Shown: positions 34,424-43,405 of the stretch, piece by piece
How positions within the stretch are numbered: the first letter of the stretch is position 1
Layout of the letters: each line of letters starts with the position of its first letter
Assembly: GCA_023412855.1 (NCBI GenBank)
Contig: JAEZRJ010000010.1
Span: 32,433-96,432, forward strand
Direction: 5' to 3'
DNA from: Bacillota bacterium
Lineage (GTDB): Bacteria > Bacillota > Clostridia > Lachnospirales > Lachnospiraceae
DNA: 64,000 bases
Program-made: the position numbers and the translations under genes
The notes under the pieces: generated by a model
The model's input: only the letters and a program-made list of their open reading frames with translations
Database searches by the model: none
What the model was told of the DNA's origin: nothing

Positions 34424-35404
34424 ATGTACGATTTAGTAATTATCGGATCAGGGCCGGCAGGGCTGTCGGCGGCAATATATGCGAAGAGAGCAGGTCTCAA
34501 AACCTTGGTTTTGGAAAAGAGTACTATGAGCGGGGGGCAGGTGCTTACCACCTATGAGGTGGATAATTACCTGGGACTTCCGGGAATCAACGGCTTCGAT
34601 TTGGGGATGAAGTTCAGAGAACATGCGGATAATATGGAGATTGAATTTGTGGAAGCGGAAGTGACGGGCGTTAAAAGTATCGATGCCCCGGGCTGCAACG
34701 AACATCCCATGCAGGATATGAAAGCGGCGAATATTGATTTGGACGCCTGCAGGAAGAAGCGTGTACATCGCATAAGTACCAGTCAGGGAGATTACGAAAC
34801 GAGAACGATTCTGATCGCTACCGGAGCCTCTCATTCTAAACTGGGAGTGCCGGGAGAAGAGGAGTTTGCGGGGATGGGTATTTCCTACTGCGCTACCTGC
34901 GACGGTGCCTTTTTCAGAAACCGCATTGTGGCGGTAGTAGGCGGCGGCGACGTAGCGGTAGAAGATGCGATTTTCTTGGCGAGAACGAGCAAAAAGGTAT
35001 ATTTGATTCATAGAAGAAACGAGCTTCGGGCGGCTAACATCCTTCAGGAAAGCTTAAGCCGTCTTGACAATGTGGAAGTGATATGGGATACGGTAGTGGA
35101 GGAAATCAAGGGAGAAGATCAGGTACAGGGCCTTCTTCTGCGGGATTTGAAGACGGAGGAGAAAAAGGAGCTTGCGGTGGATGGTGTATTCATTGCCGTA
35201 GGGATCCATCCCAATACGGAAAGCTTCGGGAATGCGGTGAAATGCGATGAGAGAGGATATATCGTCGCAGATGAGGACTGTGTTACGCACACAGCCGGAA
35301 TCTTTGCAGCGGGAGATGTCAGAACTAAGAAGCTCAGACAGATTATCACAGCGGTAGCCGACGGCGCCAATGCGGTGACGAGCATTCAGAATTATTTTCT
35401 GTAG
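34424..35404 (+). CDS. trxB: Thioredoxin-disulfide reductase
   Basis: A 326-residue flavoprotein. The FAD motif is GSGPAGLSAAIYA. The redox-active CATC lies near residues 156-159 (SYCATCDGAFF). The NADP motif is GGGDVAVEDA and the C-terminal FAD motif FAAGDVR. It is about 15-20 residues longer than usual because of an insertion near residues 85-110 rich in polar residues (NEHPMQDMKAANIDLDACRKK) with two extra cysteines. ATG 34424 lies 6 bp after AGAGGG and is preferred to ATG 34418. Confidence 0.93.
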   Translation: MYDLVIIGSGPAGLSAAIYAKRAGLKTLVLEKSTMSGGQVLTTYEVDNYLGLPGINGFDLGMKFREHADNMEIEFVEAEVTGVKSIDAPGCNEHPMQDMKAANIDLDACRKKRVHRISTSQGDYETRTILIATGASHSKLGVPGEEEFAGMGISYCATCDGAFFRNRIVAVVGGGDVAVEDAIFLARTSKKVYLIHRRNELRAANILQESLSRLDNVEVIWDTVVEEIKGEDQVQGLLLRDLKTEEKKELAVDGVFIAVGIHPNTESFGNAVKCDERGYIVADEDCVTHTAGIFAAGDVRTKKLRQIITAVADGANAVTSIQNYFL

Positions 35405-35420
35405 AAAATGGAGTGAATCG

Positions 35421-36437
35421 ATGCATAAGATCAGCATTATTGTTCCGGTTTATAATGTGGAAAAGTATCTGGAACGGTGTGTAAACAGTATATTGAACCA
35501 GACCTATGAAAACAAAGAAATTATTCTTGTAGATGATGAGTCTGCGGATACAAGCGGCAGGATATGTGATGAACTGGCTAAAAAGCATAATGAGATAAGA
35601 AGCCTACATGTGAAGAATGGAGGACCAAATAAAGCCTGTCTGGAAGGCCTTGCGGTGAGTACGGGAGAATATATATGTTTTTGTGACAGCGATGACTGGC
35701 TGGATGAAAAGATGCTTTATGAGATGAGCCTTCGGCTCGAGGCAGATAAGAAACAGATTGTTTGCTGCAACTTCCTTATAGAGGATAAGACCGGCACGAA
35801 AAAGGGCGGGTGTCACGGTGCAAAGCCCGGCGTCTACGAAGGTGAGCGCTTGGAAAAGGAAATATGGGGAGAACTTCTTGGCCATGAGAACCGTACGGTA
35901 TCCATGTCCCGGTGCATGAAGCTCTTTTCCAGAGAGCTTTTGACCGCGAATACGAAATATTGGGATTTCAAGCTGCGCATGGGAGATGATATGACAATTG
36001 CGATTCCGGCTATCTTAGATTGTGACAGAATTGTCATTATGGATGGGGCCGAATACTACCATTATCTTTTCCTGGATTCTTCTATTGTGCATAAATATAA
36101 CAAAAGCCTATACGAGAACATCCGGTATTTAAAAGAGGTATTGGAAGCGCTTTTACAGAAGAAGGGAGCCTATAGAAAGGAGCAGTGCGAAAGAGAGTAT
36201 TTGTATCTTTTGATGCTCGTTTTGAAAAATGAGGCAAGAGGAAGCTACAAGGCTTATGGTAAGACTATGCGGCGGATTTGCCAGAAAGAGCAGACCCCGG
36301 TAAAACTTAAATGCTATCCGATAGAAGTAAATGAGATGGTAGGAAAGCTTTGCCGCTTTACGATGAGATATCCGAATTTCTTCGTGTTAGGATGCTTTCG
36401 AATGCTGATACGGACCTATGATTATATGAAACGATGA
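35421..36437 (+). CDS. Family 2 glycosyltransferase
   Basis: A 338-residue GT-A enzyme. SIIVPVYNVEKYLERCVNSI is the N-terminal nucleotide-sugar site and CDSDDW near residue 88 is the metal-binding DxD. It has no membrane segment. It lies just before a polysaccharide pyruvyltransferase and a flippase, so it probably builds a surface or exopolysaccharide. The sugar is unknown. Confidence 0.9.
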   Translation: MHKISIIVPVYNVEKYLERCVNSILNQTYENKEIILVDDESADTSGRICDELAKKHNEIRSLHVKNGGPNKACLEGLAVSTGEYICFCDSDDWLDEKMLYEMSLRLEADKKQIVCCNFLIEDKTGTKKGGCHGAKPGVYEGERLEKEIWGELLGHENRTVSMSRCMKLFSRELLTANTKYWDFKLRMGDDMTIAIPAILDCDRIVIMDGAEYYHYLFLDSSIVHKYNKSLYENIRYLKEVLEALLQKKGAYRKEQCEREYLYLLMLVLKNEARGSYKAYGKTMRRICQKEQTPVKLKCYPIEVNEMVGKLCRFTMRYPNFFVLGCFRMLIRTYDYMKR

Positions 36438-36460
36438 GCTTATTGATAGAACTTTGAGCA

Positions 36461-36537
36461 GTTCAGCGCCAAAATATGCATTTTTGCATATTTTGTGTGC
36501 CGGACACGGGAAGAATGCCCGTGTTGCGAGGCGGTAA
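36461..36537. repeat. 126-bp-type element, copy 2 (partial, inverted)
   Basis: A perfect 11-bp stem CAAAATATGCA/TGCATATTTTG with a TTTT loop and a 7-bp stem ACACGGG/CCCGTGT. The reverse complement shares ACACAAAAT...ATATTTTGGCGCTGAAC with 25396-25521. Confidence 0.55.
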
Positions 36538-36576
36538 CTATGAAGATGCTTAACAGTTACGAGGAAGGAAAGAACC

Positions 36577-37773
36577 GTGCGGGAAAAAATTGTTTTTTAT
36601 ACACATGCAGGAAGCGGAAATCATGGCTGTGAAGCGATAGTCAACACGCTCTGTGGAATGCTGAAAACGGAAGTGGCGCTCGTTACCAACAGCAAAAAAG
36701 AGGATGAAAAATATTCGGTGAACGGAATGTGCGAGCTGATACAGGAGAGGAAGTTCTCTGATCACAAGCTGGCCCACATTTTGTATTATATATATCGTAA
36801 GATTACGAAGGATAAGGAAAGCTTTATTTTATACCGTTATCACGAAGTGTTTGGGAAAAAGCGTTCCCCTCTGGCGATTTCTATCGGAGGCGATAATTAT
36901 TGCTATGACATGATGCTGAACGATTTATTTTTGGCAAACTCGGCCTTTAACCGGGCAGGAACAGCGACCATGCTGGTGGGATGTTCCATCGAGCCGGAGC
37001 TCCTTAACAGGAAGGAGATCAGCGAGGATCTTGCCAAATATAAGATGATTATAGCGAGAGAGTCTATCACCTACGAAGCTCTTGCGTCGCATTATAAAAA
37101 TGCAGGGGGATCTCCGGACATCCTTTGTTATCCGGACCCGGCTTTTACCCTGAAGGAAAAAAGACTTCCCCTGCCCGAAGGTTTTTTGGAAGGCAAGACG
37201 GTGGGAATCAATATAAGCCCGTTAGTCATGGACTGCGAAGGAAAAGAGGGAATCCTTCTATCCAGCTACAAAAGGCTGATAGAGCACATAATCGGGACTA
37301 CAGATATGCAGGTCGCACTGATTCCTCATGTGGTATGGGATAGAAACAATGACCGAATTCCGATAGAGGAGCTTTACCGCACATACGCACATACGAAGAG
37401 AGTGATTAAGATAGAGGACGGCACTTGCGAGGAACTGAAAGGCTATATCTCCAGATGCCGTATGTTTATCGGGGCAAGGACACATGCTACGATTGCGGCT
37501 TATTCTTCTTGCGTTCCTACGCTGGTAGCGGGATATTCTGTGAAGGCCAAGGGGATAGCCAAGGATTTATTTGGGACCTACGACAATTATGTGCTTCCGG
37601 TACAGCAGCTTGAAAATGAAGAAGCATTGATCGATGCCTTCCAGTGGATGCTGGATTATGAAGAGGAAATAAGGAAGCATTTGAAGGAAGTAATCCCCGG
37701 TTACGCGAAAGAGGCGTATAAAACGGGAGATGAAATCGAAAAGATATGGAATAGTGTAAGGGTACAAGGATGA
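36577..37773 (+). CDS. Polysaccharide pyruvyl transferase family protein
   Basis: A 398-residue member of the CsaB-like family, which transfers pyruvate from PEP to sugars. GSGNHGCEAIV lies near the N-terminus, followed by ISIGGDNYCYD, YPDPAF, the central GINISPLV and the late GARTHATIAAYSS, which carries conserved Arg and His. The start codon is GTG with GAGGAAGGAAAG just before it. The end overlaps the flippase gene by ATGA. Some members act on other substrates, so pyruvylation is inferred. Confidence 0.88.
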   Translation: MREKIVFYTHAGSGNHGCEAIVNTLCGMLKTEVALVTNSKKEDEKYSVNGMCELIQERKFSDHKLAHILYYIYRKITKDKESFILYRYHEVFGKKRSPLAISIGGDNYCYDMMLNDLFLANSAFNRAGTATMLVGCSIEPELLNRKEISEDLAKYKMIIARESITYEALASHYKNAGGSPDILCYPDPAFTLKEKRLPLPEGFLEGKTVGINISPLVMDCEGKEGILLSSYKRLIEHIIGTTDMQVALIPHVVWDRNNDRIPIEELYRTYAHTKRVIKIEDGTCEELKGYISRCRMFIGARTHATIAAYSSCVPTLVAGYSVKAKGIAKDLFGTYDNYVLPVQQLENEEALIDAFQWMLDYEEEIRKHLKEVIPGYAKEAYKTGDEIEKIWNSVRVQG

Positions 37774-39323
37774 GAATCAAAAATACATTGATCAATTTAA
37801 TTTATATATGGGGCTCCGCGCTTTTGCTGCTGGGGCTCAATCTACTGTCACGCCGTATTTTCTTAAACGTTCTTACCGTGGATTATCTGGGGTATGACGG
37901 ACTGTTTACCTCAATTTTCTCCTTCCTTACGTTATCGGAAATGGGAATTGCAAGTATTATCACTTATCATATGTACAGTGAAATCGCGACTAACAACACG
38001 CAGCAGATTCGAAAGCTTCTATATATTTATAAGATGATATATAAAATTGTGGGGAGTTTCGTGCTGGTTGCCGGTGTAGTTACCAGCTTCTTCCTTCCGT
38101 TCATTTTAAAGGAGCAGATGGCGGGTGAGGACAGGCTGTTCATTTACACCATTTATTATTTGCAGCTTTTAGCTACCATATGTACTTATTTCCTTGCATA
38201 TAGAAGGATACTTTTCGTTACCCACCAGAAAATATATTTCTGCACTACGGTTGATACGCTTATGAGTATTGTTTCTACCTCGCTTAAGATTTTCGTATTG
38301 ATCAGATTTCAAAGCTATATCGGTTATCTGCTCGTTGCTGTTGCCAATAATATTATCTCAAACCTGATTATTGCATGGTGGTCCCGAAAGAAATATCCTG
38401 AGATCACTAAGGTGAAGATAAGCAAAGAGGATATTAAGGAGCTGAATCTGGGGCATGATGTGAAAAACATGATGGCGACTAAGATTGCCGGTACCATATA
38501 CGGCAGCTCTGACGACATCATTATTTCCGGGATGCTGGGAATCGGAATGGTGGGAATGGTCAGCAATTACCGGATGATTTCTGCTAAGATTCAGGAACTT
38601 ATTATTTCTATATTCAGTGCACTGCAAGCCAGCATAGGCAACCTTGTATATGCCGATGAAGAGAAAAAGGGAGTTTCCTTCTTCGGGGCCTTGGATCTGG
38701 CCGGATTTTACATGGGGCTTGTGGCGGCCACGGGAATGATCGTGGTAGGGCAGGATTTCATTTTCTTTTGGCTGGCGAAGACGGAGTTACAGCTTCCGCT
38801 GTCTTTCTTATTTATGCTGTCTGTCAATGTATTCGTGGCTATCTGCAACAATCCGATGACTTATTTTCGAAATACGCTGGGACATTTTGAGACCGATAGA
38901 GATTATATGATAGCAGCGGCTGTTGTAAATGTGGCCATATCCCTTATACTGGCACCGATAGTAGGAATTACCGGTATCATGTTTGGAACGGTGATCGGGC
39001 ATCTGCTTATCTTTATGGGAAGAACGGTAGTGGTATATAAGTATTATGTAAAGAAAAAGCCCTACGGCTATTATGCGAAATTTCTATTTCGCATGGCCCT
39101 TTTAGGAATTACTGCATTGGCAGCTTTAAGGATTTCCGCTCTGTTTACCATTGATATTTTGTTAGGAAGTATTGTTGTAAAGGGAATTATCAGCGTAATT
39201 GCTGCCACTGCCGTATTTTTAGTCTTCAGCTTTAAAACGGGCGATTTCCAGACCCTGGTATCCTATATAGGAAAAGTAATAGAAATGGTTCTCAGGAAAA
39301 AGAAAGCAAAGGGGAACATTTAA
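37770..39323 (+). CDS. Polysaccharide flippase-like membrane protein (Wzx/PST family)
   Basis: A 517-residue integral membrane protein with about 12-14 hydrophobic segments, beginning LINLIYIWGSALLLLGLNLLS. The layout fits MOP-superfamily lipid-linked oligosaccharide flippases (MatE/PST). It is translationally coupled to the pyruvyltransferase gene and follows a GT2. The three genes look like part of a surface-polysaccharide pathway; no polymerase or initiating enzyme is present in this stretch. Confidence 0.87.
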   Translation: MRIKNTLINLIYIWGSALLLLGLNLLSRRIFLNVLTVDYLGYDGLFTSIFSFLTLSEMGIASIITYHMYSEIATNNTQQIRKLLYIYKMIYKIVGSFVLVAGVVTSFFLPFILKEQMAGEDRLFIYTIYYLQLLATICTYFLAYRRILFVTHQKIYFCTTVDTLMSIVSTSLKIFVLIRFQSYIGYLLVAVANNIISNLIIAWWSRKKYPEITKVKISKEDIKELNLGHDVKNMMATKIAGTIYGSSDDIIISGMLGIGMVGMVSNYRMISAKIQELIISIFSALQASIGNLVYADEEKKGVSFFGALDLAGFYMGLVAATGMIVVGQDFIFFWLAKTELQLPLSFLFMLSVNVFVAICNNPMTYFRNTLGHFETDRDYMIAAAVVNVAISLILAPIVGITGIMFGTVIGHLLIFMGRTVVVYKYYVKKKPYGYYAKFLFRMALLGITALAALRISALFTIDILLGSIVVKGIISVIAATAVFLVFSFKTGDFQTLVSYIGKVIEMVLRKKKAKGNI

Positions 39324-39349
39324 ATACGCAGAAGGTTAAGAGGATATTC

Positions 39350-39520
39350 GTGGGAAGCCTGCTGTTTGAGATGCTGCTTTGCCCTTTGTACGATGCGAAC
39401 GAGCAGGAGCTATTTATCGACAAGGAGAAGTTGCCGGCGAATTTTGTCGGCTGGATATTACAAAACAATGACAAAGATAACTCCGATGGTGAAGTTTTCG
39501 GGGAATATGATTACCGTTGA
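39350..39520 (+). CDS. Small acidic ORF after the flippase gene
   Basis: A GTG-started ORF of 56 codons with AAGAGGA 5 bp upstream. The product begins with a short hydrophobic part (GSLLFEMLLCPLYDANEQEL), continues PANFVGWILQNN and ends in an acidic tail. I recognise no family. It could be a real small protein or the end of a decayed gene. Confidence 0.35.
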   Translation: MGSLLFEMLLCPLYDANEQELFIDKEKLPANFVGWILQNNDKDNSDGEVFGEYDYR

Positions 39521-39626
39521 ATATATGCGTGTTATCGTCAGCGGCTTTATTATTGTATACATTTTTGTATGATAGTGATAGCCACCGGATGAACAATAAG
39601 AAAAATTTGGTAAATGTATCCTAACG

Positions 39627-39655
39627 TTGACAAAGTATTACAAAGGTGTTATATT
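39627..39655 (+). promoter_or_regulatory. Promoter of the NlpC/P60 hydrolase gene
   Basis: TTGACA and TATATT are separated by exactly 17 bp, with the start site about 65 bp before the ATG at 39727. Confidence 0.8.
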
Positions 39656-39726
39656 ATTTTACAGATGTAATAAATTTGTAATAAATTGAATACAAGCGTT
39701 AACAATTAACGGAGGATATTTCTTAT

Positions 39727-41070
39727 ATGAGACATAAGAACGTGAAAATTGTAATATGTGCAGTGACAGCAGTTCTTACATTTTCAAGTATCGACATAAA
39801 GACAAACGCGGCGACGGGGATTTCTTCCGTATTGCCGTCCGCAGGAATCGATTACACTTTGGCTTCCAATGCCACTTCCTTGAAGAATATTAAGGATGAG
39901 GCGGATACGCAGAAGACTCAGAGCACGAATAGCGCCGGTGTATCTGGAAACACATCGAATAACAGTGCGCAGGCTTCCACGTCTGCAGGAAGTGCGAATG
40001 CAACATCCGTAACGGGAAATGCAGAGGCGGTTTCCGGTGATACCACGAAGGCAGAACAAAAGACCATTGAAGAGACAAAGATAGTTGATGCATCGAACGT
40101 GGACGAAAGCGTTTTGAAGAGCGTGGAGAAGAAGCTGGACAAGAAGGATGAAGAGGAAGGTTTCAAGAGCCTTGTTATTGCAAAGGTAAATGATTACGTA
40201 AACGTAAGAAGTATCCCCAGCGAGGATGGAGAAGTCGTTGGAAAGCTTTATGATAAATCGGTAGGATCCTTTATTTCGGAGACCGACGGCTGGTATGAAA
40301 TCAATTCCGGTTCCGTAACGGGATATGTAAAAGGCGAATATTGTGTGACGGGCGAGAATGCTATCACTCTTGCGAAGGAAGTAGGAACGAGAATCGCAAC
40401 GGTTACGACGACGACCCTGAAGGTGCGCGAACAGCCGGGAATGGATGCGACGGTACTCGGTCTGATACCGATTGAAGATGAACTGATCGTAACGGAAGAA
40501 ATGGATGATTGGGTAAAGGTGAACATAGAAGAAGGCGATGGCTACGTTTCTACGGATTACGTAACGCTTTCGACAGAATTCGTCAAGGCGGAGTCTAAGG
40601 AAGAAGAAGCAGCCAGACTCGCCAAGGAAGAAGCGGAGAGAAAAGCAGCACAGGCGGCAGCGGCAAGAGCTACCAAGTCAAGCTCCTCGAAGCAGACGGT
40701 TACATATATTTCCAGCGGTGGAAGTTCAATGGGGCGTTCTGTAGCGGATTATGCGCTTCAGTTTGTTGGTAATCCATACGTATATGGGGGATCGAGCCTT
40801 ACGAACGGAGCGGATTGCTCAGGATTTGTTATGAGTGTTTATGCGAACTTTGGTGTAGGCCTGCCTCACTCTTCGTCGGCAGACAGGAGCGTAGGAGCTG
40901 CGGTAAACGGACTGGAGAATGCACAGCCTGGTGATCTCGTATGTTATTCCGGACATGTGGCTTTATATATTGGAAATGGACAGATCGTTCACGCTTCTAC
41001 CTCTAAGACAGGCATCATCGTATCCAATGCTAATTATAGAACACCTCTTTCTGTTAGAAGAATTTTCTAA
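39727..41070 (+). CDS. Secreted SH3-NlpC/P60 cell-wall hydrolase
   Basis: A 447-residue exported protein. A signal peptide covers residues 1-28 (ending TNAATG). A Ser/Thr/Ala-rich low-complexity region lies at about 55-110. Two bacterial SH3 domains lie at about 145-215 and 218-285, each with the NVRS or KVREQPG motif. A Lys/Glu/Ala helix spans about 290-325. The NlpC/P60 domain has catalytic Cys near 364 (ADCSGF) and His residues in GHVALYIG and IVHAS. The enzyme cuts peptide stems of peptidoglycan, probably in cell separation or wall turnover. Confidence 0.93.
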   Translation: MRHKNVKIVICAVTAVLTFSSIDIKTNAATGISSVLPSAGIDYTLASNATSLKNIKDEADTQKTQSTNSAGVSGNTSNNSAQASTSAGSANATSVTGNAEAVSGDTTKAEQKTIEETKIVDASNVDESVLKSVEKKLDKKDEEEGFKSLVIAKVNDYVNVRSIPSEDGEVVGKLYDKSVGSFISETDGWYEINSGSVTGYVKGEYCVTGENAITLAKEVGTRIATVTTTTLKVREQPGMDATVLGLIPIEDELIVTEEMDDWVKVNIEEGDGYVSTDYVTLSTEFVKAESKEEEAARLAKEEAERKAAQAAAARATKSSSSKQTVTYISSGGSSMGRSVADYALQFVGNPYVYGGSSLTNGADCSGFVMSVYANFGVGLPHSSSADRSVGAAVNGLENAQPGDLVCYSGHVALYIGNGQIVHASTSKTGIIVSNANYRTPLSVRRIF

Positions 41071-41094
41071 TGAGAGAATTAATAAAATAAGTCT

Positions 41095-41123
41095 GGCGGA
41101 TGCTTTCTGGCATCCGCCTTTTT
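41095..41123 (+). terminator. Terminator after the NlpC/P60 gene
   Basis: A 9-bp stem (GGCGGATGC with GCATCCGCC) with a short loop is followed by TTTTT. Confidence 0.92.
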
Positions 41124-41132
41124 GAATGGCTC

Positions 41133-41280
41133 GTTACTGCTCACTCCGTTCTAGTAATGCATGATGTTCTGCAATGCAAACTTTTTGCATTTAAATTCGC
41201 TCCGCGAAGCAGAAATCACTCTTGAACCATATTCTTACGTAGCTTAACAGCAAGTGCTAAGCTACTGTGTGAACAGTAAC
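41133..41280 (-). repeat. 148-bp TIR element, copy B (inverted)
   Basis: It begins GTTACTGCTCAC (one change) and ends GTGAACAGTAAC. In reverse orientation relative to copy A it keeps both internal stems. It lies 10 bp after the NlpC/P60 terminator. Confidence 0.88.
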
Positions 41281-41395
41281 AATGACCCCATCGAAATCAC
41301 AGGAAATTTAAAAATCACCTTGACAATTCGTGACTTGTACAAGATTCACAAACAACTAAATCACGACATAAAAAGTACTCAATAAAGTTTTAAAG

Positions 41396-41466
41396 TTATC
41401 CACATAGGAAAGTGCCTAAAAATAAGGGTTTGACACTTATACACGGAGTTATGCACATTATCCACA
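41396..41466. promoter_or_regulatory. Cluster of four DnaA-box-like sites
   Basis: TTATCCACA at 41396, TTATACACG at 41437, TTATGCACA at 41449 and TTATCCACA at 41458, all in the same direction, the last two directly adjacent. Two are perfect consensus boxes and one fits TTWTNCACA. It lies upstream of hpf. It may be a DnaA-titrating or DnaA-regulated site. oriC marker genes (dnaA, dnaN, rpmH) are absent. Confidence 0.6.
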
Positions 41467-41528
41467 TGTTTTTGGATTAAAAGAGGGAAGGAAATTATGG
41501 TAACCTTTAGAACGAATGTTTTGTATAG

Positions 41529-41557
41529 TTCTGATAAAAATGTCTTTTTTATCAGAA
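41529..41557. promoter_or_regulatory. 12-bp inverted repeat upstream of hpf
   Basis: TTCTGATAAAAA and TTTTTATCAGAA arms with a 5-nt loop. It could be an operator, or a terminator for something read from the left. Its function is not known. Confidence 0.45.
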
Positions 41558-41618
41558 AATGTCGAAAATGGTATTGACTTTACAAAAGTCTTTGAGCTAA
41601 AACAAAATCTCTAATTTG

Positions 41619-41648
41619 TTGCACAAGATCATAAAAATATGGTATAAT
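41619..41648 (+). promoter_or_regulatory. hpf promoter
   Basis: TTGCAC and a perfect TATAAT are separated by 18 bp. The start site is about 29 bp upstream of ATG 41684. Confidence 0.65.
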
Positions 41649-41683
41649 GCTTGTACAATAATCCAATGAAAGGGATGAGTGAT

Positions 41684-42211
41684 ATGAAGTTTATTATAGC
41701 AGGTAAGAATATCGATGTTACGGAAGGTTTGAGGACAGCGGTAGAGGATAAGATAGGTAAATTGGAGAAGTATTTCAATCCGGAGACCGAAGTACACGTA
41801 ACGTTGAGCGTAGAAAAGGAAAGGCAAAAGATAGAGGTAACGATACCGGTAAAGGGAAGTATCATTCGCTCGGAGCAGGTAAGCAACGATATGTATGTTT
41901 CTATCGATCTGGTAGAAGAGATTATCGAGAGACAGTTAAAGAAGTACAAGAATAAGCTGGTAGACCAGAAGCAGTCGGCGAGTTTCTTCAAGCAGGAATT
42001 TATTGAGAAGGATTATATGGATGAAGAGGAAATCAGAATCATCCGTACCAAAAAATTTGACATCAAGCCGATGTATCCGGAAGATGCATGTATTCAGATG
42101 GAGCTTTTAGGACATAATTTCTTCGTATTCTGCAATGCGGAGACAGATCAGGTAAACGTAGTATATAAGAGAAAAGGTAATACGTATGGTCTGATTGAGC
42201 CCGAATTATAG
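41684..42211 (+). CDS. hpf: Ribosome hibernation promoting factor, long form
   Basis: A 175-residue protein. The N-terminal HPF/YfiA fold (1-100) begins MKFIIAGKNIDVTEGLR. After a linker, the C-terminal dimerisation domain has KKFDIKPMYPEDACIQMELLGHNFFVF, typical of long HPF, which forms 100S ribosome dimers. ATG 41684 lies 9 bp after AAAGGG; upstream in-frame ATGs at 41666 and 41675 lie before or in that site. DnaA boxes and an inverted repeat lie upstream. Confidence 0.94.
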   Translation: MKFIIAGKNIDVTEGLRTAVEDKIGKLEKYFNPETEVHVTLSVEKERQKIEVTIPVKGSIIRSEQVSNDMYVSIDLVEEIIERQLKKYKNKLVDQKQSASFFKQEFIEKDYMDEEEIRIIRTKKFDIKPMYPEDACIQMELLGHNFFVFCNAETDQVNVVYKRKGNTYGLIEPEL

Positions 42212-42300
42212 ATTGATAAGAGGTGTAAGATCCTGATAATTCGGTTTTTGAAATCAGTGAATTCGGAAATTGTTATATCTAAAATAAGTGAGACTTGAAG

Positions 42301-42355
42301 GGGGCTGTGTGAAAATGGATGAGATATCATCGACGTACACGGCTCCTGTTTTTTC
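42301..42355 (+). terminator. Terminator between hpf and the GT10-like gene
   Basis: A 10-bp stem (GGGGCTGTGT with ACACGGCTCC, two G-T pairs) is followed by TGTTTTTTC. Confidence 0.75.
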
Positions 42356-42371
42356 TTGAGGGAGGTCGGAT

Positions 42372-43337
42372 ATGGGCATATATCAGAAAGTGAGGAATAA
42401 GGCTGTTTCCATAAAAGAGAATTCCAGGATTTACAAGCCGTATTATAATTATTCAGCAGGTATCAGCTCTAAGCAGCCGCCCATTTTTAATGAGGGTGGT
42501 CAGCCCATGGAATTATTCTTTATCAGAGATATGCATACTGCCCATAATCCTTACGGTAACGTTGGAAAGCATTTTTTGTGGGATCGCTATAACTGGGGGC
42601 TGGACACTCACTTTTATACTCATCGTGCCATGCTTGAGACTATGGGAAAACCGGTGAGAAAGTATGGGATGCTGGGAGAATCCAGAGCGATAGTTCCGAA
42701 GGATTATCTTATGTTTGAAAAGAACAAGGGGCTTGAAAGGGAATTCGATGCCATATTTACTTATGACGAAAGACTGTTGGATTCTCTGCAAAATGCTAAA
42801 TATTACCCGATATGCGCAGAGGTGTGGTATGGACGAAGCAATCCGGAAATGATAGACCACAATGCGTATGCTGTGAAAAGTAAAAATATTTCTATTCTTT
42901 GTTCCGATAAACAAATGTGTGAGCTTCATAAGGTACGGGCGGAAATTGCCCGCTGCTGTAAAAAGAATCAGTTGGCGGATGTCATGGGAACTCTTGACGG
43001 AGGGAAGTATGTGTCCATCGATGACAGCTTAAGGAGTTACCGGTATTCCTTTGCAATCGAAAATGAACTGTCCGATTATTTTTTTACGGAGAGAATCACC
43101 AGCTGCTTCGCCGCTCAGACTATTCCCATTTATCTGGGAGCGCGCAAGATAGACAGCTTTTTTAATAAGGACGGAATTATACAAATATCGTTAAAGGATA
43201 CGGATAATATAGAAGCCATTATAAAGAAATGTACGAAAGAGGAATACGAGCGGAGGCTGCCGGCTATTCTGGACAATTATGAAAGAGTGCAGTGCTACTT
43301 CAATATGCAGGATTACCTATACGAAAAATTACTGTAA
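42372..43337 (+). CDS. GT10-type (fucosyltransferase-like) glycosyltransferase
   Basis: A 321-residue protein. The C-terminal half has the GT10 signature: YRYSFAIENELSDYFFTERI followed by AAQTIPIYLGAR, matching the ENS..DYVTEK...PVVxG block of alpha-1,3/4-fucosyltransferases. The N-terminal half is less conserved. GDP-fucose as donor is inferred from family. The product has no signal peptide. GGGAGG precedes the ATG. It overlaps no neighbour, but the M23 gene follows closely, so surface-glycan or wall work is likely. Confidence 0.78.
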   Translation: MGIYQKVRNKAVSIKENSRIYKPYYNYSAGISSKQPPIFNEGGQPMELFFIRDMHTAHNPYGNVGKHFLWDRYNWGLDTHFYTHRAMLETMGKPVRKYGMLGESRAIVPKDYLMFEKNKGLEREFDAIFTYDERLLDSLQNAKYYPICAEVWYGRSNPEMIDHNAYAVKSKNISILCSDKQMCELHKVRAEIARCCKKNQLADVMGTLDGGKYVSIDDSLRSYRYSFAIENELSDYFFTERITSCFAAQTIPIYLGARKIDSFFNKDGIIQISLKDTDNIEAIIKKCTKEEYERRLPAILDNYERVQCYFNMQDYLYEKLL

Positions 43338-43405
43338 TTCAGGAGCTGGGAATAGAACCCCGCTCTTTTTCATATATTTCTATGAGGTATACCGGATGGT
43401 GGAAT

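Noticed and set aside
41300..41680. A chromosomal origin (oriC) at the DnaA-box cluster
   Set aside because: The usual neighbours dnaA, dnaN, recF, gyrB or rpmH are absent and the box number is small. Kept only as a DnaA-binding site candidate.
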